A stretch of 64,000 nucleotides of DNA, taken from contig NZ_CP041614.1 in NCBI RefSeq assembly GCF_007197555.1, forward strand, positions 4,208,001-4,272,000, given 5' to 3'. This stretch comes from Shewanella psychropiezotolerans (GTDB lineage: Bacteria; Pseudomonadota; Gammaproteobacteria; Enterobacterales; Shewanellaceae). The notes beneath the pieces are model-generated. The model did not search any database. It saw only the letters and a program-made list of their open reading frames with translations, and was not told where the DNA came from. Made by a program: the position numbers and the translations under genes. Of this stretch, positions 1 to 9,454 are shown one piece after another. The number at the start of each line of letters is the position of its first letter. The first letter of the stretch is position 1.

Positions 1-2
1 TC

Positions 3-3000
3 ACCATCCTCCTACTGGCCCTCTGTCTTTTCGGCCAGGCGCAAGCTATTGATCAACCATCTGAATCAAGCAATGAAATCCCTCTAGAACTGAAGCAAGC
101 TTCAATACTCCTAAATGCAGACACTTACAGTGTTCCTGAAGGTTTATCACAAAGTACTGTGACATCACTAGTAGAAGATAAAGATGGATATGTCTGGATA
201 GGGACACTTAACGGTCTAAACCGTTTTGATGGCAAAGATTTCAAACATTATTTTGCAGATGATAGCTATTCTGGTCTTCCCAGCTCATTTATTAGAAGCT
301 TACTTATTGATAATAAAGGTAACCTTTTGGTGGGGACGGACAAAGGTTTAGTGATGTTAGATAGAACTATTGACAAATTTGTACCTATATCAAAAGAGTT
401 AATATCAAAAAAACTTCCAATATGGTCATTAATGATTATTGGAAATAATATAGTTGTAGGTACAAATAAGAAAATTATAAATATAAACAAAGATAATTTC
501 TCTATAAACTCGATTATTGAAAGCGACTTATTCGATGGGATAAAAACAATAATAAAAAACAATAACGCATATTTGGTTAGAAACTACAATGGAGATATTA
601 TAGATGAAATCGAAAACAAAATAATAGTGAAAAACTCCAAAAACATTTTAAAGTACAATAAAACAATCATCGTGAATGGCGAATTCGGATTATCCACAGT
701 CCAAGGAAATAAAATAATCCAAGTTAACCCAATGCAATTTGATACGATTTTCATTCTAAAAAAGACTCTTCACGGAATGATCGGGAACAAACTTTACTCT
801 ATCGATTATAACTTCACTCCGTCACTCTCAGGAATAATTACAAATTTAGATTACACTCTTGACAAACCACTAGTTTTCCCCGAAACAAATAGTTTGTTTG
901 TATCAACTCAAAATATGGGTTTCATACAAATAAGAGAAAAGTTAAATATAATAAAAAAAAGCTCAGAGAATACAAATAACATATGGTCAATAAATAAAGA
1001 AAAAAATATAAAACTGACTATAGCAACTGATTCAAATATTGTTTCTGTTTATGACAGCTCGAACAATATAAAAAAGTACGATAGTAGTATAACTGGCGCA
1101 AAAACTGCCATAACTTACAGAAGAAAACTTTATGTAGGCAGTACAAGTGGATTATTTTCAATAGATTTACTGAGCAATGAAAGAGAGATTTTAACAAACC
1201 ATCCTGTTTCAGCTTTAAAGTTCAATGAATTTAACAACACGATACTTGCAGGAACAACCGACGGGTTACTACTAGTTGTTCAACCATTAACCAACACTAT
1301 TATTAATAGATTGCCTGTAGACATAGGGAATCCTATATTTGATATATCTTCATATAACGATTCAGTTTTCGTCTCAAGCCAAGGTGGACTTTTTGAGATT
1401 AACAAAGATAATTCAAAACCAGTTTATACTGATGACATAGTGTTCAGCGTTAAAAATACATCTAACAAAGTTTTTTTTGGTACCACCAAATCCCTAATGG
1501 TATATAACAAGGAAAACAATCATCACGAAGTGATATACAGTAATAATCTTGCAGTATTCTCTATCTCGTCTGAAAATGATAAGTTAATCGCGACATCTAT
1601 GGGCGAAGTAATTTATATTAATAAAGAAAGCCTTTATATCCTTGATGATACTATTGGAAGTCAAGATGAGTACAATACTCAATCATCATTATATTGGAAG
1701 AATAAATTTATTTTTGGAGGAATAAATGGTGTCAGTATTTTGATACCAAAAGATATTGATTCATATATATCAGAAACATCGACCCCGAAAGTAAAAATAG
1801 AAGACCTCCTAGTGTTCAATATAGTAAAAACTCCAGGTGATGGTATATTATCAAAACCAATTTCAATTTCTGAACAAGTTTCCTTGAAGTATTCAGATTA
1901 CCCTTTCACTTTTAAATTTTGGTCACCAAGCAACCATCTTGGTGAAATAGATTTTTTATACCAGATGGAAGGATTATCAGATTCTTGGATTGAGTCAAAG
2001 GGGGTAAATTCAGCAACATACACTAACCTTTCTCCAGGTGAATATACTTTTAACATTTATGCTGTTGACCGATTTTTAAGTAAAAAAGGCGACATTAAAA
2101 GGCTTAAAGTCATCATTACGCCTCCCTGGTGGCTATCAAAACAAGCTAAATTTGTCTACTTTATGCTTTCATTGATTACCTCAGCAATAATAGTCAAAGC
2201 CATACTCAGGCGTCGTGAAGTTCAAAATCAAATAGCTAAATCTGAAGAACGATTAAAGCTCTCTTTATGGGGGAGCGGTGATGAGATGTGGGATTGGGAT
2301 ATTGAAACCGGACAGATATACCGCTCCAATATCTGGGGATCACTCGAATTTCCTCGGGATGGGCAGAGATCAGGTGAAACAGGCGAAGAGAGTAATATTC
2401 ACCCCATGGATCAGGAGCGTGTCAGTACGGCGCTTAATGATCATTTCTATGGCAAGTCAGATCACTTCGAAGCAGCCTATCGTGTAAAAGGAAAATCCGA
2501 TGACTGGGTTTGGATTTTAGATCGGGCTAAAATTGTCGAACGTGATGAGAAAGATAATCCGCTTCGAATGACGGGTACCATCAAGAACATCAACAACTTT
2601 AAACATGCCGAAGAACAGTTGAGGCTCTTTGAACGAGCTATCGCCAACATTTCAGAAGGCATGTTTATTCTAGACAGTGAATTTAGATTTGTAGAAGTAA
2701 ATGAAGCCTGTTGTGAGCTGTGTTTAAAACCCAGAGATAAGTTTATTGGCGAGCAATTTAACTTCGACCTTTACCCCGATAGCTATTCTGAACAGATCCG
2801 TACTATATTGCATCAACAAGGTCGATGGAGTAACGATGTCGATTCCGCTAAGGGGGATGGTTCTAGTTTCTTGATGGAACTCACTGTCGATGCTATCTAT
2901 GATGAACTGGGGCAACTATCTCATTACGTAGGCGTGTTCTCAGATATTTCTCGTCGTAAACAGCAAGAGGAAGAGCTTAGAAAGCTAACCAACAACGATC

Positions 3001-4298
3001 TACTGACTAATCTTCCCAACCGCTCAAGTTTGATGGTCACCTTAGGTAACCTGGTTAAACGCGACTCTCATCACACACTCATGGTGCTCGATCTTGATAA
3101 CTTCAAAAAAATTAACGACTCTCTAGGACATCAGGTTGGTGATGAATTATTGATAAAAGTCGCTAGACGCATCGAAACTGCAGTCCCCTACCACACCAGT
3201 ATCTATCGCCTCGGAGGTGATGAATTCGCCATCCTCGTCGACGATAATCCAGATATAGGCTCAAGTGCGGTTATTGCTAATAGTGTTATCGAAGCCTTCG
3301 TCACACCGTTCGAATTGACCTCAGACAAGGTCGTAGTTGGCATGAGTATTGGTATAGTCCTCTACCCTGAAGATGACCAAAATGAACAAGCCCTACTACG
3401 TAAAGCTGATATTGCCATGTACCACGCCAAATCAGCGGGTGGCAATCGCTATCAGTTCTACTCAGAATCACTGAACCGTAACGCAATTAGACAACTGGAA
3501 GTGGAAAACCTAATCAGACAAGGTATCAAGGAAGACCTGTTTGAAGTTTACTATCAACCTAAGATTGATCTTAAAAGTGGAAAAATGGCAGGTATGGAAG
3601 CGCTAGTCAGGCTCAATCACCCAGAGCAAGGACTGATCCCACCTAGTGAATTTATTCCATTAGCCGAAGAGAATGGCCTGATCGTAGAAATTGGCGACAT
3701 AGTCATGAAAAAAGCCTGCTTCGCGGCACAAAAATGGCGGAGTCAAGGAATCTTCAATGGACGTGTGGCAGTCAATTTATCTTCATATCAGTTCGCTCTA
3801 CCCGATCTGCAGCAGCGTATCGAGTCAATTTTACGTCTAACTCAGCTTCCGGCAGCGAATTTAGAGCTTGAAATCACCGAAGGGACTGTCATTAAAGAGC
3901 CAGAGAAAGCAATAAAGGTGATGCAACAGCTATCTAAGATGGGAGTAACCCTAGCATTAGACGATTTTGGTACGGGTTACTCTTCACTTTCCTACCTTAA
4001 ACGTTTCCCTATTCATACGCTGAAGATAGATAAAGCCTTTGTGGACGATATCGATAAGTCCGATCGTGATCTTAAGATGGTTGACTCGATTATTACTATT
4101 GCCCACAACATGGGGCTCTCAGTTGTAGGAGAAGGTGTAGAAGACGCCTCACAGCTTAGTATTTTAAAAGCGCTTAACTGTGAGGAAATTCAAGGATTTA
4201 TATTCAGCAAGCCTGTATCAGAAGCAGAATTTACCAAACTACTCCACAAGGAGTTCATCGAACCAGACTTAGTACAAAATGGCAAAAAAGCCATATAA
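3..4298 (+). CDS. Membrane sensor with beta-propeller, Y_Y_Y, two PAS, GGDEF and EAL domains (5'-partial)
   Basis: The frame is open from base 3, so the start codon lies outside the window. The first visible residues look like the end of a signal peptide (hydrophobic, then FGQAQA). Next come two-component-regulator propeller repeats (WIGTLNGLNRFDG type), a Y_Y_Y domain at about 1880-2070, a membrane segment at about 2130-2205, two PAS domains (about 2250-2600 and 2640-2960), GGDEF (motif codons 3213-3227) and EAL (motif codons 3597-3605). GGDEF is intact, but the usual inhibitory RxxD site upstream is replaced by PYHT. The EAL domain keeps its N, E, DDFGTG, K and Q metal/substrate positions, so c-di-GMP hydrolysis is likely and synthesis possible. 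The periplasmic half is far more AT-rich than the cytoplasmic half. The ligand is unknown. Confidence 0.93.
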   Translation, partial: TILLLALCLFGQAQAIDQPSESSNEIPLELKQASILLNADTYSVPEGLSQSTVTSLVEDKDGYVWIGTLNGLNRFDGKDFKHYFADDSYSGLPSSFIRSLLIDNKGNLLVGTDKGLVMLDRTIDKFVPISKELISKKLPIWSLMIIGNNIVVGTNKKIININKDNFSINSIIESDLFDGIKTIIKNNNAYLVRNYNGDIIDEIENKIIVKNSKNILKYNKTIIVNGEFGLSTVQGNKIIQVNPMQFDTIFILKKTLHGMIGNKLYSIDYNFTPSLSGIITNLDYTLDKPLVFPETNSLFVSTQNMGFIQIREKLNIIKKSSENTNNIWSINKEKNIKLTIATDSNIVSVYDSSNNIKKYDSSITGAKTAITYRRKLYVGSTSGLFSIDLLSNEREILTNHPVSALKFNEFNNTILAGTTDGLLLVVQPLTNTIINRLPVDIGNPIFDISSYNDSVFVSSQGGLFEINKDNSKPVYTDDIVFSVKNTSNKVFFGTTKSLMVYNKENNHHEVIYSNNLAVFSISSENDKLIATSMGEVIYINKESLYILDDTIGSQDEYNTQSSLYWKNKFIFGGINGVSILIPKDIDSYISETSTPKVKIEDLLVFNIVKTPGDGILSKPISISEQVSLKYSDYPFTFKFWSPSNHLGEIDFLYQMEGLSDSWIESKGVNSATYTNLSPGEYTFNIYAVDRFLSKKGDIKRLKVIITPPWWLSKQAKFVYFMLSLITSAIIVKAILRRREVQNQIAKSEERLKLSLWGSGDEMWDWDIETGQIYRSNIWGSLEFPRDGQRSGETGEESNIHPMDQERVSTALNDHFYGKSDHFEAAYRVKGKSDDWVWILDRAKIVERDEKDNPLRMTGTIKNINNFKHAEEQLRLFERAIANISEGMFILDSEFRFVEVNEACCELCLKPRDKFIGEQFNFDLYPDSYSEQIRTILHQQGRWSNDVDSAKGDGSSFLMELTVDAIYDELGQLSHYVGVFSDISRRKQQEEELRKLTNNDLLTNLPNRSSLMVTLGNLVKRDSHHTLMVLDLDNFKKINDSLGHQVGDELLIKVARRIETAVPYHTSIYRLGGDEFAILVDDNPDIGSSAVIANSVIEAFVTPFELTSDKVVVGMSIGIVLYPEDDQNEQALLRKADIAMYHAKSAGGNRYQFYSESLNRNAIRQLEVENLIRQGIKEDLFEVYYQPKIDLKSGKMAGMEALVRLNHPEQGLIPPSEFIPLAEENGLIVEIGDIVMKKACFAAQKWRSQGIFNGRVAVNLSSYQFALPDLQQRIESILRLTQLPAANLELEITEGTVIKEPEKAIKVMQQLSKMGVTLALDDFGTGYSSLSYLKRFPIHTLKIDKAFVDDIDKSDRDLKMVDSIITIAHNMGLSVVGEGVEDASQLSILKALNCEEIQGFIFSKPVSEAEFTKLLHKEFIEPDLVQNGKKAI

Positions 4299-4360
4299 AC
4301 CCAACAAAACAATCGATTGCTTTTAAGGAAATGATAAAGATGGCATAACAACTGCAACTA

Positions 4361-4442
4361 TTCTCTCAAGTGCCAAAAAATAATAATTGGCCTACCTACT
4401 GACCATGTACCTCACTAACTGATGTACAAAAACTTGAGAGAA
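4361..4442 (+). promoter_or_regulatory. Leader with 10-bp inverted repeat covering the RBS of the repeat-protein gene
   Basis: A perfect 10-bp inverted repeat has arms at 4361-4370 (TTCTCTCAAG) and 4433-4442 (CTTGAGAGAA). The downstream arm overlaps the purine-rich ribosome binding region just before the ATG at 4450. A smaller GCCAA/TTGGC hairpin sits between the arms. If transcription starts upstream of 4361, pairing could hide the ribosome binding site. No promoter was clearly recognised, and the regulatory role is inference. Confidence 0.4.
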
Positions 4443-4449
4443 GAAGACT

Positions 4450-5136
4450 ATGATTAAAGTATTAGCAACGACTATCGCCCTTGTGTTATCAACTTCTACA
4501 ATGGCATTTGAAACTCCTGCAATCGGCTCTAATCAACTCCTTCTTACAGGTGCTCCACACGTGAAGTTCAAGCCTATCGAGCTAGCCGGTGCTCCACACG
4601 TGAAATTCAAGCCTATCGAGCTAGCTGGTGCTCCACACGTAAAATTCAAGCCTATCGAACTCGCTGGTGCTCCACACGTGAAATTCAAGCCTATCGAGCT
4701 AGCTGGTGCTCCACACGTAAAATTCAAGCCTATCGAACTCGCTGGTGCTCCACACGTGAAATTCAAGCCTATCGAGCTAGCTGGTGCTCCACACGTGAAA
4801 TTCAAGCCTATCGAACTCGCTGGTGCTCCACACGTTAAGTTCAAGCCTATCGAACTCGCTGGTGCTCCACACGTGAAATTCAAGCCTATCGAACTCGCTG
4901 GTGCTCCACACGTGAAATTCAAGCCTATCGAACTCGCTGGTGCTCCACACGTGAAATTCAAGCCTATCGAACTCGCTGGTGCTCCACACGTGAAATTCAA
5001 GCCTATCGAACTCGCTGGTGCTCCACACGTGAAATTCAAGCCTATCGAACTCGCTGGTGCTCCACACGTGAAATTCAAGCCTGTTGAACTCGCCGGTGCT
5101 CCACACGTTAAGTTCATCAACCAAGAAATTGCTTAA
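4450..5136 (+). CDS. Secreted tandem-repeat protein, fifteen 13-residue units
   Basis: The protein has 228 residues. Residues 1-19 form a signal peptide ending in a plausible AxA-like site (STMAF). After a short linker, from residue 34 the sequence is fourteen units of GAPHVKFKPIELA (the last has V for I), then a fifteenth diverged unit GAPHVKFINQEIA. The purine-rich RBS is at about 4434-4446. No enzyme domain or cysteine is visible. A small gene follows 18 bases downstream and a terminator at 5327-5352 closes the pair. The family is not recognised. Possible roles include a multi-copy peptide precursor, a metal- or surface-binding repeat protein, or a matrix component; these are guesses. The gene upstream makes or breaks c-di-GMP, which is suggestive context only. 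Confidence 0.85.
   Translation: MIKVLATTIALVLSTSTMAFETPAIGSNQLLLTGAPHVKFKPIELAGAPHVKFKPIELAGAPHVKFKPIELAGAPHVKFKPIELAGAPHVKFKPIELAGAPHVKFKPIELAGAPHVKFKPIELAGAPHVKFKPIELAGAPHVKFKPIELAGAPHVKFKPIELAGAPHVKFKPIELAGAPHVKFKPIELAGAPHVKFKPIELAGAPHVKFKPVELAGAPHVKFINQEIA
4549..5133 (+). repeat. Fifteen tandem 39-bp units inside the repeat-protein gene
   Basis: The array is in frame (39 = 3 x 13) and has no spacers. Units 9-13 (4861-5055) are identical in sequence. Units 2-3 are identical to units 4-5, which indicates a 78-bp block duplication. All differences among units 1-13 are at third codon positions. Unit 14 (5056-5094) carries one amino-acid change and unit 15 (5095-5133) is diverged in its second half. 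Confidence 0.97.
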
Positions 5137-5154
5137 GGTCTAAGGAGAATTATT

Positions 5155-5274
5155 ATGTTTGATTCAATTAAGAAAGCACTAGGCCTAACTCACAAGCCAG
5201 CCCGTATCAAAGTACAGCTTCCAGAAGGACTGAACCATTTAGAAGTTATCCCTGCCAAAGTGTGGTGGAAGTAG
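5155..5274 (+). CDS. 39-residue small protein downstream of the repeat protein
   Basis: The ATG at 5155 has a strong RBS (AGGAG at 5143-5147, 7 bases away) and a stop at 5272-5274. The product is 39 residues with an amphipathic, lysine-rich N-terminus (MFDSIKKALG) and a C-terminus ending AKVWWK. It has no signal peptide and no cysteine. It lies 18 bases after the repeat-protein stop and before the terminator, so co-transcription is very likely. No family is recognised. It could be a small cytoplasmic partner, a peptide substrate or a membrane-active peptide. The good RBS and tight spacing are the main support that it is real. Confidence 0.7.
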   Translation: MFDSIKKALGLTHKPARIKVQLPEGLNHLEVIPAKVWWK

Positions 5275-5326
5275 ACTTATATTATCCGTGAGCTGATATG
5301 TTAGATAACTCGTGAAGCAAGTACAG

Positions 5327-5352
5327 AAAAGGAGCCTAGGGCTCCTTTTTTA
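5327..5352 (+). terminator. Rho-independent terminator after the repeat-protein operon
   Basis: The stem is AAAAGGAGCC / GGCTCCTTTT around TAG, followed by T residues. It lies about 55 bases after the stop of the 39-residue peptide gene. Confidence 0.88.
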
Positions 5353-5430
5353 ACTTCGTTATTTAGGGATTTATACTTAATAACTACAGCTTGCTCATCG
5401 AAACTGACGCAGCAGAACAGAAACAGAAAA

Positions 5431-5655
5431 CTAGAACCTTAATGATCCTGAAGACTTACCGACTGAACGTCGCCAAGCATAATGTTTATGGGTATTAAAT
5501 AACGGATAGGCTACAGGACCAATCAGCAGTCCCAGCAAGATCCAGCGCTTGACGCCCAACCCAGCTCGAAAGGCTAAGTTCCCCATGACGATACCCGATA
5601 GAAAAAGCACACAAATAAGGGTTACAACACTTTGTACATTTGTAAATACCAGCAC
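5431..5655 (-). CDS. Small membrane protein of unknown function
   Basis: The product is 74 residues. The start is a GTG at 5655 preceded by a GAGGTGG-like RBS on the minus strand. There are two hydrophobic stretches: about residues 8-30 (VVTLICVLFLSGIVMGNLAF) and about 38-52 (WILLGLLIGPVAYPL). The C-terminal tail is basic and probably cytoplasmic (HKHYAWRRSVGK). It stands alone between two terminators, so it is probably monocistronic. No function is recognised. The hydrophobic pattern and RBS argue for a real gene. Confidence 0.6.
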   Translation of the reverse strand: MLVFTNVQSVVTLICVLFLSGIVMGNLAFRAGLGVKRWILLGLLIGPVAYPLFNTHKHYAWRRSVGKSSGSLRF

Positions 5656-5754
5656 TAATCTACCACCTCAATCTATTCTGACCCTATAAGCCGCGGGATT
5701 GTACAAAAAACATCATAGAAAGTGAACATAAATTAGGCGGGGATTTTCCTTAGA

Positions 5755-5790
5755 AACAAAAAAATGCGGCGTTATGTTGCCGCATTGTTA
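5755..5790 (-). terminator. Terminator of the fadIJ operon
   Basis: AATGCGGC (5763-5770) pairs with GCCGCATT (5779-5786). On the minus strand the stem is followed by TTTTTT. It lies about 75 bases beyond the fadJ stop. Confidence 0.8.
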
Positions 5791-5864
5791 AATAATCTAG
5801 TTCGATTTAGGTTAAAGTTACCCTTAGCTAGCTACACCTCGAACCTAACTCGATCGAACTTAGG

Positions 5865-7991
5865 TCAGTCGAAGAAGCGCTGATTGGTCTCAGCCATCTC
5901 CCTTAACTTATCACAAGGTGCAAATCTGTTGCCGTGCTTAGCTTGGTATTTCTCTAACTTAGCAACTAAGACGCCAGCTCCTAGTGTATCGATATAGTGG
6001 AATGGTCCACCCAGGAATGGCGGGAAGCCAATACCAAAGATAGCACCAATATCACCGTCACGAGGTGATGCGATAATCCCCTCTTCCAAACAACGTACAG
6101 CCTCATTGAGCATCTGAACTACGCATCGCTGCGCGACTTCAGAAACTTCAGCATTCACGCCAGGTTTCAAGCCTAGGACTTGGTAAACACTCTCATCGAC
6201 TTGCTTACCTTTCTTCTTGGCCTTACCACCGTACAGATAGAAGCCTTTACCGTTCTTACGACCCTTTCTGTCATCACTCAGTAGCTTATCGAACGCTGCA
6301 GGCGCCTTGAATCGTTCACCTAATTCAGCTTCCAATATAGGAGAGATCTTCGCGCCTACATCAATACCAACTTCATCGAGTAATGTCATAGGGCCGACAG
6401 GGAAACCAAACTTAACCAGTGCCTTATCTAGATGTTCAACACTTTGACCTTCAAGCAGCAATTGTGCAGCTTCGTTCATGTACAAGGCTAAAATTCGATT
6501 CACGTAGAAACCGGCACCGTCTTGTACCACTATTGGCGTTTTACCTTGCTTACGGGCAAAGGCAACCACGGTTGCTATGGTCTCGGGCGAGGTTTTCTTA
6601 TGGGCGATAACTTCAACCAGCGGCATTTTCTCAACCGGAGAAAAATAATGCAAACCGATGACATTTTCGGGACGAGCAGCCGCCTCGGCAATCTGTGAGA
6701 TTGGCAGTGAAGAGGTATTTGAAGCGAAAATGGTGTTCTCGCCACACTCACGTTCGACATCTTTTACCATCTGATGCTTAAGCTTCAAGTCTTCAAATAC
6801 GGCTTCAACCACGATATCAGCATCTTTAATGCCTTTGTACTCAGTGGTTGTGGTCATCAGCGACATGATATTATCTCTAGCCGATGGCGTCATATGGCGA
6901 CGCTTTACGCCTTTATCGAGAAGCTTATAGGCATAAGAGAGTGCGTTGCTAAGTCCTTGCTCACTGATATCTTTGACTCGCGCCGGGATCTTAGCTTTGG
7001 TGGTCGTCACAGATGCAATACCGCCGCCCATGAGGCCGCCACCGAGTACCATTGCCTTGTTGACTTTTCGAGGCACAACATCGCCGGCGCCAGTCTCTTT
7101 CTTCATCTCGGTCGTGGCAAAGAAGATGCTTCTTAATGCGGCCGACTCTGTCGACATGACCAGATCGGCGAAATGGCTGGCTTCCACTTCGAGTCCTTTG
7201 GCTTTTCCCTTAGCCATGCCTTGGCGCACGCAATCGATAATCTTTGCAGGCGCTGGGTAATTACCTTGAGTCTTCTTCTGAACTTGCTTACCGGCTTGAT
7301 CGAAGATGATATTTCGGCCAACTGGAGTGCCTTCGAGCAACTTGTTGACCAGAGACTTGTTCACCTTCTTAGGCGCACGTTTACCTTTAAGCGCCATTTC
7401 AACCGCGGTAGCTAACAGTATCGACTCGGGGACAACATCGTCGACCAAGCCCATCTTCAACGCTTGCTTAGGGCGGATCTGCTTACCCGTTAGCATCATA
7501 TCTAATGCCGTAGTAATACCAACGAGTCTAGGTAATCTCTGGGTTCCACCACCACCGGGTAACAGGCCTAGCTGCACCTCAGGTACGCCCATCATGGTCT
7601 TGCCATTTTGGCTACATACTCTTTGATGACACGCCAATGCCAGCTCCAGACCGCCGCCCAGACACACACCATCTATCGCCGCAACCACGGGGATAGACAT
7701 GGCTTCTAGTTCGTTAAATACGATATGTCCTTGCTGTGACAGCGCCTTAGCGTCTTCTACAGAAGTACAAGCATCCAACATGGAGATATCAGCACCGGCA
7801 ACGAAACAATCTTTCTTTCCAGAAGCTAACACTAGGCCCTTGATACTTTTATCGGCTTTAATTTCCGCCAATATTTCAGTGATCTCAGGGCCAAATTCGG
7901 TGCGCAAGGTATTCATGGTTTCGCCAGGTACATCTATCGTCAGTACGGCGATGCCATCTTCACGGCGAACTAAATTAAATGTCTTTTCCAT
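5865..7991 (-). CDS. fadJ: Fatty-acid oxidation complex alpha subunit FadJ
   Basis: The product is 708 residues (E. coli FadJ has 714). The N-terminal 190 residues are an enoyl-CoA hydratase/isomerase (crotonase) domain with the oxyanion region GVCLGGGLELALA and the conserved Glu in GVPEVQLGLLPGGGGTQRLP. Next comes the 3-hydroxyacyl-CoA dehydrogenase NAD-binding domain (glycine-rich LGGGLMGGGIA), then its C-terminal domains. It performs the hydration and dehydrogenation steps of beta-oxidation in complex with FadI. The start at 7991 has a GGAG RBS lying within the end of fadI; only five bases separate the genes, so they are translationally close. Confidence 0.97.
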   Translation of the reverse strand: MEKTFNLVRREDGIAVLTIDVPGETMNTLRTEFGPEITEILAEIKADKSIKGLVLASGKKDCFVAGADISMLDACTSVEDAKALSQQGHIVFNELEAMSIPVVAAIDGVCLGGGLELALACHQRVCSQNGKTMMGVPEVQLGLLPGGGGTQRLPRLVGITTALDMMLTGKQIRPKQALKMGLVDDVVPESILLATAVEMALKGKRAPKKVNKSLVNKLLEGTPVGRNIIFDQAGKQVQKKTQGNYPAPAKIIDCVRQGMAKGKAKGLEVEASHFADLVMSTESAALRSIFFATTEMKKETGAGDVVPRKVNKAMVLGGGLMGGGIASVTTTKAKIPARVKDISEQGLSNALSYAYKLLDKGVKRRHMTPSARDNIMSLMTTTTEYKGIKDADIVVEAVFEDLKLKHQMVKDVERECGENTIFASNTSSLPISQIAEAAARPENVIGLHYFSPVEKMPLVEVIAHKKTSPETIATVVAFARKQGKTPIVVQDGAGFYVNRILALYMNEAAQLLLEGQSVEHLDKALVKFGFPVGPMTLLDEVGIDVGAKISPILEAELGERFKAPAAFDKLLSDDRKGRKNGKGFYLYGGKAKKKGKQVDESVYQVLGLKPGVNAEVSEVAQRCVVQMLNEAVRCLEEGIIASPRDGDIGAIFGIGFPPFLGGPFHYIDTLGAGVLVAKLEKYQAKHGNRFAPCDKLREMAETNQRFFD

Positions 7992-7996
7992 AAGAA

Positions 7997-9307
7997 TTAC
8001 TCCACTTCTACTATCATTGCTGCACCTAAACCACCTGCCGCACAGGCCGTGGTGAGTCCTGTACCACCGCCTCGACGTTTTAGCTCACGACAGACTTGGG
8101 TGATTAATCGAGTGCCCGTTGCGGCAAAAGGATGACCATAAGCGAGTGAGCCACCTAACACATTAAATTTGCTCATATCTATCTCACCTATGGCTCGGTT
8201 TCTGCCGAGTTTCTCTGCGGCGAACTTTTTCGAGGCAAACATCTGCATATTGGCAAGTGTTTGAGCCGCAAAGGCCTCATGCATCTCGATAAGCGTCAGA
8301 TCTTCGAGTTCCATACCCGCACGTTGCAATGCCAGAGGCGTCGCATAAGATGGGCCCATCAACATGTCTTCCCACACATCGATGGCGCTAAAAGCATAAC
8401 TCTTGATATAGCCGATGGGATCATAGCCAAGTGCTTTAGCACGGCTCTCACTCATCATTAACACCGCCGAAGCACCATCGGTTAATGGCGTACTGGTGGC
8501 CGCGGTAACGGTACCATGCTTACGATCGAATGCAGGTCTTAGCTTGGCATAGGATTCCAGGCTAGAGTTTTCACGAATATTATTATCACGGTCGATAAAA
8601 CGCTTATAAGGAGGAACATGAGCCGCCATGACCTCATCTCTAAGATGACCCGCATTCCATGTCTCAGTGGCAAGCGTATGAGAGCGGTGTGCTAAAGCAT
8701 CTTGATCGGCGCGGCTAATGTTATACGTCTTAGCCATCTGTTCTGCGGTTTGGCCCATGGAGATGCCAGTAGAAAATTCGGCAACAGCTGGTGGAACAGG
8801 GAACAAATCTTTTATTCCTAAACGTCTGAAGATAGCCAGCTTCTGGCTGAAAGAGCGGGCCTTGTTCAGATCGACTAACGCATGAGCCAGTTTCTTCGAT
8901 ACACCAATCGGCAGAACCGAAGATGAATCGGCACCACCGGCGATACCGATATCGATATTACCCGTCATAATTGACTCGGCAACATTGACCGTAGACTGAA
9001 AACTGGTAGCACATGCACGGCTAACACTATAGGCATCGGTACTCACATTCATACCTGTACCCAACACAATTTCTCGGGCAATATTAGGCGCCGCAGGCAT
9101 CTGAACAACCTGTCCATATACGAGCTGCTCTATTTCCTTAGGATCAAGCTCCGAACGAGACAACATCTCGTTGACGACCATCTTGCCCATGTCCAGTGCC
9201 GAAACACCGTGAAACGCCGTAGCTTGTTTAGCAAATGGGGTTCTTAAACCCATTACTATTGCAATACGATCGCCCTTGGCGTTCGTTACCTGTTGTCTGT
9301 GACTCAT
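7997..9307 (-). CDS. fadI: 3-ketoacyl-CoA thiolase FadI
   Basis: The product is 436 residues, the usual FadI length. The nucleophilic cysteine is C99 in SRACATSFQ. The thiolase motifs [23 protein letters not shown] and the second cysteine in [10 protein letters not shown] are present. It cleaves 3-ketoacyl-CoA to acetyl-CoA in the last step of beta-oxidation and forms the trifunctional complex with FadJ, encoded immediately downstream. A GAGGG-type RBS precedes the ATG. Control by fatty-acid-responsive repressors is suggested by the upstream FadR-like and PsrA-like sites. All catalytic residues are present. Confidence 0.97.
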   Translation of the reverse strand: MSHRQQVTNAKGDRIAIVMGLRTPFAKQATAFHGVSALDMGKMVVNEMLSRSELDPKEIEQLVYGQVVQMPAAPNIAREIVLGTGMNVSTDAYSVSRACATSFQSTVNVAESIMTGNIDIGIAGGADSSSVLPIGVSKKLAHALVDLNKARSFSQKLAIFRRLGIKDLFPVPPAVAEFSTGISMGQTAEQMAKTYNISRADQDALAHRSHTLATETWNAGHLRDEVMAAHVPPYKRFIDRDNNIRENSSLESYAKLRPAFDRKHGTVTAATSTPLTDGASAVLMMSESRAKALGYDPIGYIKSYAFSAIDVWEDMLMGPSYATPLALQRAGMELEDLTLIEMHEAFAAQTLANMQMFASKKFAAEKLGRNRAIGEIDMSKFNVLGGSLAYGHPFAATGTRLITQVCRELKRRGGGTGLTTACAAGGLGAAMIVEVE

Positions 9308-9400
9308 TTGCCGCCCTCTTCTTATACGCCTAGCCGATATTTAGCTCTTGACGCTATTATTTCCTTGCCGCGTTTTAATCTGTCCGACTGTACTGCATAT

Positions 9401-9417
9401 AACAGGTCAGACCATTA
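9401..9417. promoter_or_regulatory. FadR-like operator upstream of fadI
   Basis: AACAGGTCAGACCATTA matches the E. coli FadR operator (core GGTC-N-GACC in a 17-bp imperfect palindrome). It lies 94 bases upstream of the fadI start codon. Confidence 0.65.
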
Positions 9418-9454
9418 AAGTGTGATCTGATTCTAACTTCTTACAGGAAAGTTT

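Noticed and set aside
4299..4449. Possible c-di-GMP riboswitch before the repeat protein
   Set aside because: The GEMM aptamer conserved sequence was not recognised; only an inverted repeat is present.
4533..5120. Long antisense open frames through the repeat array
   Set aside because: Open only because a 39-bp repeat without stops repeats in every frame; no RBS or signal sequence.
4549..5133. Tandem array as a possible CRISPR
   Set aside because: There are no spacers; units are contiguous, in frame and coding, with a signal peptide and RBS upstream.
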